Positions 1 to 13,857 of a stretch of DNA of 64,000 nucleotides are shown in pieces (within the stretch, counting starts at the first letter, position 1; each line of letters begins with the position of its first letter). The DNA lies in NCBI GenBank assembly GCA_016748015.1, contig JAAOMT010000135.1:295653-359652 (forward strand). The letters run 5' to 3'. The position numbers and the translations under genes are program-made. This stretch comes from Geosiphon pyriformis. Its lineage: Eukaryota > Glomeromycota > Glomeromycetes > Archaeosporales > Geosiphonaceae. The notes beneath the pieces were generated by a model. The model saw only the letters and a program-made list of their open reading frames with translations. It had not been told where the DNA came from and did no database searches.

Positions 1-330
1 GTATTAGCCACTGATGTTATATAATTAGCCACTCTATTTTTAGATAGTGATCATTGACCTGATCAGTAACCTGACCGTTGACCTGATTATTGACCTGATC
101 ATTGACCACTTTCAATAGCTATATAAGCAATGAGTCTCTTAGCTATAGAAAATCATCTCTCAAACAAGAATCAAATAAATAAAAATAACAACTTTCATCT
201 TAATCACTCTCTTATTACTAATTTCCTTTTCTCTACCTTCAAATATCTAAACATCTTAGGATAAAAGATTACTTGTTGGCCTTTTCCTGATGTATATAAT
301 TGTAGCATTTGAAAATTATTTGAATAAACA
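1..330 (+). mobile_element. LTR-like end of a retrotransposon (solo or truncated)
   Basis: The stretch looks like the promoter side of an LTR. Five 12-base tandem units lie at 48-107. A TATA-like CTATATAAG follows near 120, then a short leader rich in CAA and AATAAA-like strings near 165-195. No coding potential is seen. The arrangement resembles a second LTR-like segment near 59.05-59.40 kb, which also has short tandem units upstream of a TATA box. Neither LTR ends nor a target-site duplication could be fixed because the element runs off the window edge. It could instead be an ordinary fungal promoter. Confidence 0.35.
48..107 (+). repeat. Five tandem 12-bp units
   Basis: Five consecutive 12-mers match TGATCATTGACC. 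The first and fifth are identical and the middle three differ by one to three bases. They sit just upstream of the TATA-like element near 120, so they may be protein-binding repeats in an LTR U3. That role is inference. Confidence 0.85.
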
Positions 331-443
331 TGACTGAAAAGCACAAGTTGATACCTGATATTGAATTTTAAGAGCACCAATGTAAAGCATAAAATTATAC
401 CAGTGGTAATTAATTGTTAACAGTACAGACTATCCTTTTACCT

Positions 444-623
444 TCAGATTCCCTTGTTACTTTTTGAAAAGAATAGCGACTGAGATATTTTATGAGACTG
501 ATCTCGCACATTGAATCCATACTCATTCAATTCGCTCATTGAAGTTGAATCCTCTTTGATTATTTCCATTACCTTACAATTCTGTTCTCCCTTGCTATCT
601 ATTAGCTTTTTATTCCAACCCAT
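444..623 (-). CDS. Short unassigned ORF (59 aa)
   Basis: A complete ATG-to-TGA frame encodes a hydrophilic 59-residue peptide rich in Ser, Asn, Lys and Glu. Its base composition is clearly less AT-rich than the DNA beyond 630. No domain, signal peptide or membrane segment is seen. It may be a remnant of a larger gene or of the transposon at the window start. I do not recognise it. Confidence 0.2.
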   Translation of the reverse strand: MGWNKKLIDSKGEQNCKVMEIIKEDSTSMSELNEYGFNVRDQSHKISQSLFFSKSNKGI

Positions 624-2348
624 AACAATATATTAATAAAATTTAACTTTAATAAATATATTATTATTATTATTGTTATTATCTAAATAAAAAAAGTATT
701 GTTTACAGTCAAATTTAAAAAAAATTATGAAAAAAATAAATAGGTTTAATATTAGTTTGTTATTAAAAATTTTTGGACTTTTTATAATAATAGTAATTAA
801 ATTAATTTTAATTTTAATTAATTATTTAAAAAAAACTTTTATTTAAAACCAAAAATAGTGTTTTAAAAACAATTAAAAATTGTTTAAACTTTATATTACT
901 TAAAAAAAGTATTTTAAAAAAGTATTTTTTAGTTGTTTTTACTTTAAAAATAATTTTTTAAATATTAAAACTAATAAAAAAACATTAAAAATAAGAATTA
1001 TAATTATTTTATTTTTTGCTTTATTTATAATTATAAAGATAAAAAAAATGAAAAAGTTTTTTAATATTTATTAAGTATATAATTTATATAAAATATGTTA
1101 AAATATTTATAATATTAATAATTAAAATTAAAATAGTTGTTATAATATTAATATAATAATATAACTATTATTTTAATATATTATTAGTTCTAATAAATTT
1201 TTTAAAAACAAATTTAAATTTTGTTGATCATAGTTTAAGCAAAAAAAAATTTTTAATCAATTGTATTTATTTTAAATTTTGAAACTTTTAAATATTAATT
1301 AATATATTTTTTGTAAAAATGTTATTTTAATAAGCTGTGATTAGTGTAATACTTAATTGTCATATGGTTACAATTTCAATTATATAGTTACAATCAAAGT
1401 AATATTTATTTGTTACATTTGCAATTTATCTTAGGACCAAATATTCACTTTTATTCCAAAGTAAATTAGTTTTTGCTTGAAATGTTCTTTGACTGATAGA
1501 TTCAGTTCTATTATAAATTACATACAAAGTTGCAAATTTGATTTCACTTTGAAAATAGTAAAAATGAAATTGATTCGGAATGGGTAAAAAATGAAAAGCT
1601 TTATATGTGGTAACTCTTTTATTTTCATCATAGAAAAAAACATTTGAGTTTATTTAATGATATCAATATGAAATAGTTATGTTTTTTATGAATCAACTTG
1701 TTTTATTTTTATATTTCAATGTGTTTAAAGGAGTGCAGTGCGTTTGGTGTTTTTTCTACAATTAATAAAACAATAACTATGCCCTAAACGATAAATTATA
1801 ATAATTATACGAAAAGCCCTTTATAAACCATGGGTAAAATTCTCTGATTCGGTATTATAAATGGGACAATAACAACATATATTTTAATTATACCCAATTG
1901 CTTTATTTAGTTAACTTTTAAAATTAATGCTTTCCTTAATTGATTTAAAAGCAATATTAGAATTAATATTTATTCTTAATTATATTTGATTTAACTTTTA
2001 TGAATATTTATAACACAATTATTTGTGTTTAGTTAATTAATAATTGTTCTTTTATCCATTTCTTTAATATCCTCCATCCACGGGAAAGTTCGAATTTTTC
2101 GGGAATATTTTTATGCTATAGTAAATTGAGGGTGGACTCGGATCTAAGCTTTAAATCTTTATGTAAATAGTTATATTTACATTTTTAGCTGGGTGATTGA
2201 TTCAATCCACTTGATTAGGCTAATTTTCATAAAATCTAACTTTAATCTTGGCTAACTTCAAAGGGCAATATCAAAGAATTAGTATTTTTAGATTTGATAA
2301 TAATCTTTTCAATAGTTTTTTCTTTTTGACAAAAATAGTTAGGATAAT
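624..2348. other. AT-rich intergenic DNA
   Basis: This is mostly A+T with homopolymer runs, especially 630-1330. From 1440 to 2340 the composition is slightly more balanced, but no frame, RNA gene or clear repeat could be supported. Confidence 0.6.
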
Positions 2349-2548
2349 ATGGGATCTAAAATTTTCGATGATAGAATAAAAATTTTTGGGGGAAAACAGA
2401 AAAACCAACCTATTCAAAAAATTACTTTGCAAAGAAAAATAACTTTTTTTTTAAAAATGAAGCAATTTTTCTCAGCTGTTTATTTTAATTATTACCTTTT
2501 GATTATTTCAATATTTTTACCTTTTTTTGATTTCAATTAGTAAGAGTT

Positions 2549-4271
<1,723 letters not shown>

Positions 4272-7200
4272 TTATAATATATTGGAATTATTGGTAGTTT
4301 AAAGTTTAAAATTAAATAAATATTTAATAACTTTTATAATTTTAGGGTAAAAAATTTTATAATTGTTTCTATTACATTGATCCTAGTCGATGTCATATTC
4401 GACATCATATTTTATTATAAATAATGGAAAAGATGTGAGAGATTTATAATTATTTCAAATAGGTTTTTTATCATCGAAACACCTTCGCATATAATATTAT
4501 TCCTTTAATAAGTCTTACTATGAGCTCAACAATTTTGACCATGAATTTAATTCTTCGAATTTATTAGTGTCTTTATTTTGTTTCGTGTTAAAACAAACGG
4601 AACCCCAGGAGACGAATGAATCAAATTCCATGTAAATAGAATTTTAGCCTTAAATTTAATTATTTTTCATTACTTTGATACTTTTAAGATATTTTTGACC
4701 TTATTTCAACTGTTAATTATTTTACTTTATTATTACTTTTTTAACAAATAAAATTTTCAAATTAAAAACATTATTAAAAATTTATTTGAAGAAATATCTG
4801 ATAACAACCGCTCAATAAACTTAATAAATAATTTTTTGTTGCTGTTGTTGTTGTTTATAATATTGTATTAGTTATTTATTTATTTATTTTGTGGTTTCAT
4901 TCTTAAACAATCTTCATATTTAAATTGTCAAATCTATATCTGAATAATTGCATTTTAAGTTAATAGATTTATACAAATTTGTATAACCAGTTTTTATTTT
5001 TGAGTTATTTTTAACTTTATTCTAAACATAATTTTAAATTACAAAATTTATAAAACATATAAGCTGTTTTTACGAAAAAAAATAAAATCATATTTTTATT
5101 GTTTTATAATTACTACAGAAATACTTTTTATAATATTCTTCCATGTATAATATTTTTTTTCTTTTTAAAACAGATTTTTTGTATTAGATTCGAATATTTA
5201 TAATTATATAAAAGTACAATTTTGTGAATTATACTATTTGAAATATTCTAATATAAACTAATTATTAAACTTGAAAATCAATAACATAAAAAATTTAAAA
5301 ATTAACAACTTATAAGAATAATATTGTATTTTTTTCTAATTATAATACCTATTTATGTAAAATATTTAGAATAATATAGAAAGCATTTTATAATATATTT
5401 AAAATCTTTTTAAATAATGTGAAAATTTTAATGTTTATTTATTATAAATATGCTTAAACATTTAATTTTTTGTTGGTTTTTTACAAAATTTTACATTATT
5501 ATTCTATATACTTTATATTTAATAAACTTTATCAAACCTAATTACAATTAGTAATTTTTTATTTTATAATTATTTAAAATATAAATTTTTTATTTATTTT
5601 TAAACTAATTAAACTTTTTAAACTTATCAGTAATTAAATTTAAAATATACTTAATTTAAGTTTTTAAAAAAATAAACTAAATATTTATATTTATAATAAA
5701 ATTTATATTGGTAACAAAAAAAAAATAATTAAATTTAATTTAATCTTTTTAATTCCAAATTTTATTATATAAAACAGATTTTTTAACTTGGATTTTTACA
5801 ATAATGTTAAATTTCAAAATAAAAGTTATTTGTTCAACTTATTTTAATAATTAGTAATTGTTTTTTAGATATTATTAAATTCAATAATATTTTTAAAAAA
5901 CAAAAAAAAAAAATAACTTTAATTTTTATTTTGTTAGTACAATTTTTATAATTAAATATAATTATATATTAAAATATAACTTTTAAAATTAATAATAATT
6001 AGTCAAAATTTATTATATTAAACAATATAATTAATAAAATTATTTAAATTTTATCTATTAAAAACAAACTTACTTAAAAATAATTTGGTTTTTTTTATAC
6101 TATTTTCAATATTATATTTATTTATTTGTTATAATATTATTAAATATTTAATGATTAAATTATTTAAATAAAATGGTTTAAAAATATTTATTTTAATATT
6201 ATTTATTTTTTTTAGTTTTAAAATCTTAGCATAAAACTTAAAAAAAAAATTAAAAATCTTAAAATTATTTACAAATTTAATTAAAAACTTTAAAAAAAAG
6301 ATAAAATTACTTTACAATTTATAACTAAATAATTTAACTTTAATATTTATTATAATAATAATAATATTTAGAAATTTTTTATTAAATATAATACTTATAT
6401 AAAGTATTAGTTTTTAAAACAGCAAAATTTATAGTTTTTAAAATATTAAAAATTACAATAACAAAATATTAACAGTAATAAAAATTAAAAAAGCAAAAAA
6501 TAAAACATATTTAATTATTAACTTAAAAAATCAAATTATTAATTTTAAAGACAGTATAACCAAAAAAAATTAACTAATTAGATTTTAAAATTAGTTTTCA
6601 AAACAAGAATTTTTTTTTAATTAAGCAAAAAAAAAATTTTAATTCTATTTTTTTTAACTAATATAAATTAATAAACAAAAACAACAACAGAAAAAAAGTT
6701 CTTAAAATAAACAATAATATATTGTTATAAATCAATAAATTTTAACTTAATAAAAATAATTTTATCAAAAACATTAAAGATATTTTTAATATTATTAAAA
6801 TATATTAAGAAAAGTATTACAAAATATAATATAAGCAAAAATTATTATAAAAAATTTTATAATTTTAAAAATAATCAAAAAAACAGAATTATTAATAATA
6901 ATTTTTAGTAAACAACAACCAAAAAAATTTTAAAAACAAAATTTACACAAAACAATTTAATATTGTTTTTTAAAACCACTTTAAATTTAATAAAACCAGA
7001 CAACAATTAAAAAATAAAACCATATATTAAAATAAAAACGATTTACTTGAAAATTTTTTAATAATTAATAATAGTTTTTTAAATATTACCAAAAAACAAA
7101 AATTAATTTGATTTTTAAGATTAAGTAATTTAATAAGTTTATTAGTAAAAAATATATTCAAAAACATATTTTGTTTTGTTTTTAAAATTAACAATAAACT

Positions 7201-7750
7201 ACTAAAAAATATTATATTTAATAATACAACCAATAATTAATCTTAACTTATTATAAAAGATATATTATTATTATTATTATTTATATTAAAAAAAGAGCTA
7301 ATTGTTTTAATAAAAATTTTATTCAAGATTTTATTTAAAACCACAAAAAAGTTTGATATAATAATAGTAAATAAAAATAATTGTTATTGTTTTTTAAAGT
7401 TTTTGGTTTTTTTGGTTATTTATAATAATAATAATAATAATATAAATAATAAAAACAAAAAACCAGTTGGTTAATTGGTTTATTATTAAATATTTTAAAA
7501 CTAAAAATAATATTAAAATTAATTTATGTGTGTTTTTTAAAAAATATTTGATTAAAAAAAAACCAATAATTAAAAAAAATAATTTAAAAATTGTTAAAAA
7601 CAGTTTTATATTATTAATGTTTAAAAAAAATGTTTTTAAACTATTTTGTTTAGCTATTTTTATAACAAAAAATATTTTTTTTGTTGAAATTTTATTAATT
7701 ATTATAAAAAAAAAGTATCTAATTTTTAAATAATAATTGGTTTTTACTTA

Positions 7751-7793
<43 letters not shown>

Positions 7794-9692
7794 TTTTGTA
7801 AAAAAATAAAAAAACAATTTAATTTTTATGTTTTTTAATACAAAAATTACAATATATATTATTAAAATTATTATTAAAATTATATAAAAAAGATCTATAT
7901 TATTATGTTAATTAATAAAATTAAAAGATTGATAATTTTTTTAATTATAATAAAATTTTTTTATAATCTAATTAATATTTTAAATTAAATACAAAAAATT
8001 TTAAAAAACTAAAAAACATAAACAAAATTAATAAATAATATATATAATCTGATAAAAGATTTTATGATATTTTAAGATTTTTATATATTTTTATTTTTAT
8101 AATTTTATATTTTAAATTTATAATTATTGTTTAAAAATAATTGTTAAAAATATAATAATTAATATTAATAAAGTTTTAAATTAAGTTATTTAAATTTGAT
8201 TATTTAAATTATTAATTTTAAAAAATAATATACTAAATAAATTTATAATTAATTTAATATATATAAATAGTTACTATACTTAAATAGTTTTAATATAATA
8301 TATAAATTTAATATAATTTATATATATATACAAATTTTTGTTAATTTAATAAAATATTAGTTTTATATTAAGTTAATTTTTTTTATAGTTTTATAATAAA
8401 CAACTAGTTTTTTTTCATATGTTTTTTGTTTTTTTTATGCTTTAGATATTTGTTATTAATATTTTAAGTATGTTTTAATATTTATTATTAATATTTTGAT
8501 TATATTTTTTTTAGTCTTTTATATACTTATTATTATTATTTTGAATTATATTATTTTTATGATTTTTTATATATTTATTATTAATATTTCGAGTTTTATT
8601 ATTTATGTTCTTTAAAAACATCTTAAATTAATATTTTGTATTATATTTTTTTAATTAAAAATAATTAATTTATTATTTAATTTTGTTTTTATTATAATAT
8701 TAAATAAATAATAAAAGTTGTTATATTATTTAAAAATATTATTTTTATAATAATTTTGAATTAATAAACTATTTTATTTATATTATATTTTATAAACTTG
8801 TTAAATAATTTTTTTTACTTATTTTCTTAATTTGAATTTTTAAACGCCATATATTTTTATTAATTGGAAAATTTTGGTTTAATTTTGATAATATAGTTTT
8901 GGATTTTATTTGATTTTATAAAAATATTTGAATATTATAGAAATATATAAATCAAAAATAATAATAATTAACATAAATAAGATTTTTTATTTTAAAATAA
9001 GTATTAAAAAGATTTATTATAATAATCTTAATTAATTTAAATAATTAATTATATATAATTTTTATATAATTTAAGTTTAATATATAATAATATTATTATA
9101 TAAAATTAGTCTATAATTTAACTATATTATTAACAGAAAAAAACTATTTGTGTAATTTTATAAAAACTAATTTACATTAAAATTTTTGATAAATATTTAA
9201 AAAAATCAATGTATTATTAATTGCTTTAAAAATCAAAAAAATCAAAAAAAATAACAAAATTTTATTAAATTGCTTAAAAAAAGAAAAAGAAAAAAACATT
9301 TTGTAAAATATGCTTGCACATTTTAACAATTAATATTTATAAATAAAATATTTATTTAAGCTGTAATTTGAACACTTTTGCTAATATATTACTTTCTTTT
9401 GTGAGTTTATTTTAAGTTTCAAGAAATTTATGTTATGAATTTCATTTTTAATAACATTGTCAAATATAACAAAAACCATTTAATTTTTTCACATTGAGGA
9501 TTATTTTCTAAAATACACCCTAGGCCTCCAAATGCTCTTCAAAGTAAACTGTTTTACTTTGTAATATCTCATGGTGAATGTAAGATTTTCACACATCTAG
9601 TTGCAAATAACAATAGTAGTAATTGAAAGAGAATAAATCATCAGTAATATCAAATGTAGAAGAACAAACTTGTCATGAACTAACCCAAAGAG
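4272..9692. other. AT desert with decayed transposon
   Basis: The stretch is extremely AT-rich. Apart from relic copy A (about 5940-7740) and a short AAT run at 7751-7792, nothing can be supported. From about 9300 the composition recovers; 9350-9690 is probably the 3' untranslated side of the NDUFS8 gene. Confidence 0.6.
5940..7740 (-). mobile_element. LINE-like relic, copy A
   Basis: Base-by-base reading shows long collinear similarity with 16470-18600 (same orientation) and with the reverse complement of 37990-40200. Frames at 7467-7733 and on the reverse strand of copy C encode alignable peptides sharing a FFVEILLxII core. The left end resembles the tail found at 40110-40180 and 53900-53990, so the element probably reads on the minus strand. 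Nearly all G and C has been lost and no working protein remains. Confidence 0.5.
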
Positions 9693-10773
9693 TTAAACGT
9701 AATATTGGTTAGACTGTAAATTCTTAGCAATCTCGGGCTCCCACTTATCCCCGTTGGACAACAATTTTTCCTTATTGTACAAAAGTTCTTCCCGTGTTTC
9801 AGTTGCATATTCAAAATTGGGTCCTTCCACAATTGCATCAACTGGACATGCTTCCTAATATTTGAATTAATAAAGAATATTTAATGACATTCATTGAAAA
9901 GATACGATTAAAGACTCATTACCTGACAGAACCCGCAATAACTATAAAAAGATAATGCATGCTTTTTAGATTGAAAAACACAACTGAAGAGCAATCAAAA
10001 TAATAAAACGAAAACTTTGTTTACCCACATGCATTTAGTCATATCAATGTCATAACGAGTGGTACGACGACTACCATCTTCTCGAGTTTCCGCTTCGATT
10101 GTAATCGCTTGGGCAGGACAGATAACCTCACAAAGCTTACAAGCAATGCATCTATCATTAGAAACATATTTTATTATATGAAATTATAATCCATTGTAGT
10201 AAAATATGATCGTAGCAGAAATCCCTTAATACCTTTCTTCGCCTAAAAGTTTCGTCAAAAGAGAGATTCCCCGTTTAATTTCATAATGGGATTATTTGAT
10301 CTTAATTTTGCCCTACTTACCTGTAGGATACCTCCGTAAAGCGTGTTCACCTCGAAACCTAGGGCTTAATGGTCCTTTTTCAAAAGGATACATAATGGTA
10401 TAGGGTGGGCGAAACGCCTGTTCCATGCCAATCCACATACCCCGTAAAATTTCTGTCACGAAAAAAAGTTCCGCTGATTTATCAAGGAAGGAAGGACCTT
10501 TATCAATATCGACAATTTCATCTGCCCGTTTGTGATGACGATGGGTTTTGATCGTTGGAAGCTTGGAGTGAAAACTGGCAATTTTCGAGACCCCTCTGGG
10601 AAGTATAGTGATAGGTGTAGATCGGACAGCTAATCAAGAATTAGGACATTCGGAAATCCAATCATTTAAAACACCACAAAGTAGTGCTCTCGTGCCTTTT
10701 CAACTTAACTGGACATCAAGGTTCTGGTCAACAAAGGAGAGTAAGCGTGGAGGTATGGCTTGATTTTCAACAT
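9693..10773 (-). CDS. NDUFS8: NADH:ubiquinone oxidoreductase 23 kDa iron-sulfur subunit
   Basis: This is the complex I subunit (TYKY/NuoI type) that carries two 4Fe-4S clusters in the peripheral arm on the mitochondrial matrix side. Six exons join in frame to 228 codons plus stop: 10773-10710, 10629-10321, 10242-10233, 10151-10029, 9941-9923 and 9854-9693. The two ferredoxin motifs are [12 protein letters not shown] (Cys129, 132, 135, 139) and CIYCGFCQEACP (Cys168, 171, 174, 178). A basic N-terminus with few acidic residues fits a mitochondrial presequence. The length matches the family. Two exons are very small (10 and 19 nt). The 10-nt exon supplies the GEER residues just before the first motif, and the split Ile169 codon restores KCIYC. 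It lies downstream of the fungalysin gene on the same strand, with no functional link apparent. Confidence 0.95.
10233..10242 (-). other. 10-nt microexon of the NDUFS8 gene
   Basis: Both flanks are canonical: TTTTAG upstream and GTATTA downstream on the minus strand. Including these ten bases keeps frame and yields GEERC, the residues expected before the first iron-sulfur motif. Skipping it would shift frame. Confidence 0.85.
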
Positions 10774-10852
10774 TTCGTAACACCTTGAATATGTTAAATT
10801 TTTCAGTTTTAAGTTGGTTACTTCACTTTACAATTACTGCCATTTAGGTCTA

Positions 10853-11065
10853 CTAATCTATAATGTCATCAAAGTTACGTAAGCCATCGGCGATTATTCG
10901 GGTTATGTCAATTGGTAAAATGTCATCATTTCCACAAAAAACAAAATTACTATGTACCAATTTATTTAATTCACAAGGTTTTTTAATTGTTCGACGACAA
11001 ACAAACAAGCCAAAAAAATATACAATAATAACTAACACAAGGGGTAAGTAAGAGTCTTTATACAA
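10853..11065 (-). CDS. Small putative membrane protein (70 aa)
   Basis: An ATG-to-stop frame has a strongly hydrophobic segment near the N-terminus (about residues 5-23) followed by a basic CRRTIKKP stretch, then a polar tail rich in Ile and Asp. It lies in the 430-bp gap between the fungalysin stop (11207) and the NDUFS8 start (10773), on the same strand. It could be a genuine one-helix protein or a chance frame in the NDUFS8 promoter. I do not recognise it. Confidence 0.3.
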   Translation of the reverse strand: MYKDSYLPLVLVIIVYFFGLFVCRRTIKKPCELNKLVHSNFVFCGNDDILPIDITRIIADGLRNFDDIID

Positions 11066-11206
11066 TTCAAAGAAAAGGGTTGGTGAGTGCTAGAGATAGT
11101 AGTGAAGATTAAAGGAGTTTTTTTTGTTAATTACGAGGTGATGTAATTCGATGCTCTAAACTTATTAAATTAATGAAAAAGTGAAAACAAGGACGAAACA
11201 TAAAAT

Positions 11207-13857
11207 TTAATCGCTTCCCATGAAATCGAAAAGAACTTGCGTAGGTTGTTCGTTGGATCCCTCACATTTAGGCGGTGCTTTGTAACCTTCTTTTCGTACG
11301 CCACCACCCCATGGACTACCCCCAACAAGCTTAGCACCAAAACCTAGACCACGTTTAGCAAAACCACGCCAGATTTCACACTCGTTTTCACCACCAGTTA
11401 GAACGTCATCGGCTTGAAGGATAGCGTCACGTGCATCGACGAATGTGGGTCGACATGGTTGTAATTTTAAGCCATCAACCACAAGTTGAAATGCAAGAGT
11501 GTTACCATGTTTTGGAATCTTTTTAGTGGTGCCCGGTTTATTCGAACCTCTTCGAGATTTCTTGTACCACGATGAATCGTCACCTTGCGTTGGTGGGAGC
11601 CATTCTGATGTGAATCCATGTTTATCTACTAAGTTCCAATAAATTTCATATAACATTTCAGCCCAGACAGCCCTAATAAATTAGAATAAAATCAACAGGA
11701 TTAGCATGAAATCGAAATACAGGGCCAAACTAAACTTTAGGAAAAGTCAGTTTTATGACTTACCCTTTAGCATGTACACCCCAATAACCAGGTTTATCCA
11801 TCCACGCAAATGTTTCGGGATTTACCTTTAGCGATGTGGAGTACTAAATCCAAGAGAAATAAGTTAAGTCGTATGCTTTGAATTATTTTCTATGAGAATT
11901 TGACAAACAAACTAAATATTGAAATAAATAAACAAACCTTGTATCGCCTAATACCTTCACCACCATTTGCCCAATCACCCATACCAAAGGCCGCATCTCT
12001 TGTAAAACTATTCTTCATTCGTAGAATAGTGGCAAAGTAATCACCCCATCCTTCACCCATACCACCGGCTTCACCCCATCCGAGGCAACCACTATTAGCA
12101 GGTCCACCAGTCAATCGAGTTGAAATACCGTGTGTATATTCATGAATCTATTTATATCAAGTTGGATCAGAAATCCGGGTTTAGTGAATTTGTGATTGAT
12201 GATAATCCAAAAAAAAGTGAAGAAGTGGATCATATTGAAATATACTTACAATAATACCAGCCTCAAAATCACCATCCCGCCATGGGTCGACAACATCCCA
12301 TACATACATTCGCATTTTAGCATGTTGCCCATCTGGTGGTGTTGCGAAATTTGCATTATTGTATCTATAAATGTTTCCAAAAATTTGTTTATTTTTAGCT
12401 GAGATTCTTTATTCATGTAAATCTTGTCCACTTATACTTACCCCGAACCATCTTGGGCATTGGCAATAACGGCATCTTTATCTTTACCTCCTTTGCCATA
12501 ATTGTTTTGTTGGAAATTACCGGCAATTTCGTTAAAGCCATATCTGTAGAAGAGATCGTGAATCTATTGATATGATTGAAATGTTTCAAGATGAGTTTTT
12601 GCGAAACTGCTAATTAACTTAGAATTGATCGAAACTGTGTTTATGTACCATATTGTTTATGTAAAAGAGATTTGTGACAGAAGCATCGATATATGTTTTT
12701 GGTGATTTATCCAAGTTCAATGGGAAATCGAATTCAAGAAAATGACCACCTTCTGGACGATAATTATCTTCCCATTCCCAATTTCCTTGAAGGTTTTCAT
12801 GTGCATAGACATTGTTACCGACGGTAACGGTAAAATTCTTGGAACGACCTTGTGAATGCCAGCCGTAAGGTGAGGCAATTTTATCGGCTGGATCCGTGAC
12901 CAATTTACGAACGCCATCCGAAGGATCGTTCAATCCCAATGGAAAAACATGATATGCTGCATCGGCAACCCAATCAATTAGTGCCACAAGTTTACCATCA
13001 TGTGCGTTAACTTGGGCATGATACCAATTGTTTTCCATCTCAGCTTTCACATCCCAGCAAAGTTGTAAGGTGTCATCGTCCAATTGAAGATATACCTGAG
13101 TCATTTCTACATCAGAGAGTGCGAATGGGACGTTGGTGGCAAGTACCACGGGTTCACCATCAAGTGATACTGATTCGGTATAGTTGATCTTTTCAGGATG
13201 GGGAACTTCTTGGTTAATGTGTTTTGCCAATGAAAATAGAGCTTCCTCAGGTGAAATCACTAAGGCACCAAGATTATTGAAGTGATACGAGCTGATTTCA
13301 GATTTCTTTGATTTAATCGAATCACGTTTCGTTTTTCGAATGAATTTGATTCGTGTAACGTCGATCTTCCATTTATATGGTTTAGGTTGATCATCATCGA
13401 TATCCACTTGATCATCACGCAAAATTGAATCGATAGTGTTGGTTGAAGATCCTTTTGATCGTTTTCCCTTATGGAAAGAGTCACCATAAGAAATAACACG
13501 ACCATTTTCATCAATATTCACATTTATATCACCGTTAACCACTTCTAAATCGTTAATTATTTGACGCAAGTAAACATGAGTAACACCGTTATGTTCAGAA
13601 GTATACGAATTTTTTATTTTAAATTCGGACTTCGTTAAGTTTTCTTTCACGAATTGCAGAGCAATTTTTAGCGGGTCCGCTCGCAGGGCAGAAGTGAAAC
13701 CGTCTGTAAGCTCTTTTACGGAGGGAGCGTTATATATACGATGGTCGAGTTCCGGCCCAAAGTTGGCTAGACGACCGATATGGTTTTCCCTCGCCGCGTT
13801 AGCAACTATAGCCAGCAAGGCCAAGAACAAGGCAGCTTGCCTACCAGGTGTCTTCAT
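11207..13857 (-). CDS. Secreted fungalysin metalloprotease (peptidase M36)
   Basis: This is an extracellular zinc endopeptidase made as a preproprotein. Six exons join in frame to 733 codons plus stop: 13857-12649, 12563-12442, 12364-12250, 12147-11938, 11843-11764 and 11672-11207. Residues 1-21 form a signal peptide (hydrophobic [12 protein letters not shown] core), followed by a long FTP-type propeptide. The zinc site is HEYTH (His484, Glu485, His488), with the third ligand Glu514 in GEGWGD; its spacing of 26 residues from the second His equals that of Aspergillus fungalysin. The first intron boundary is fixed by NNM joined to [12 protein letters not shown]. All catalytic residues are present, so it should be active after propeptide removal. 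Secreted M36 enzymes act in nutrition or host contact in fungi; which applies here is not visible. Confidence 0.95.

Noticed and set aside
48-107. CRISPR-like array
   Set aside because: The 12-base units are directly tandem without spacers, in a eukaryotic genome.
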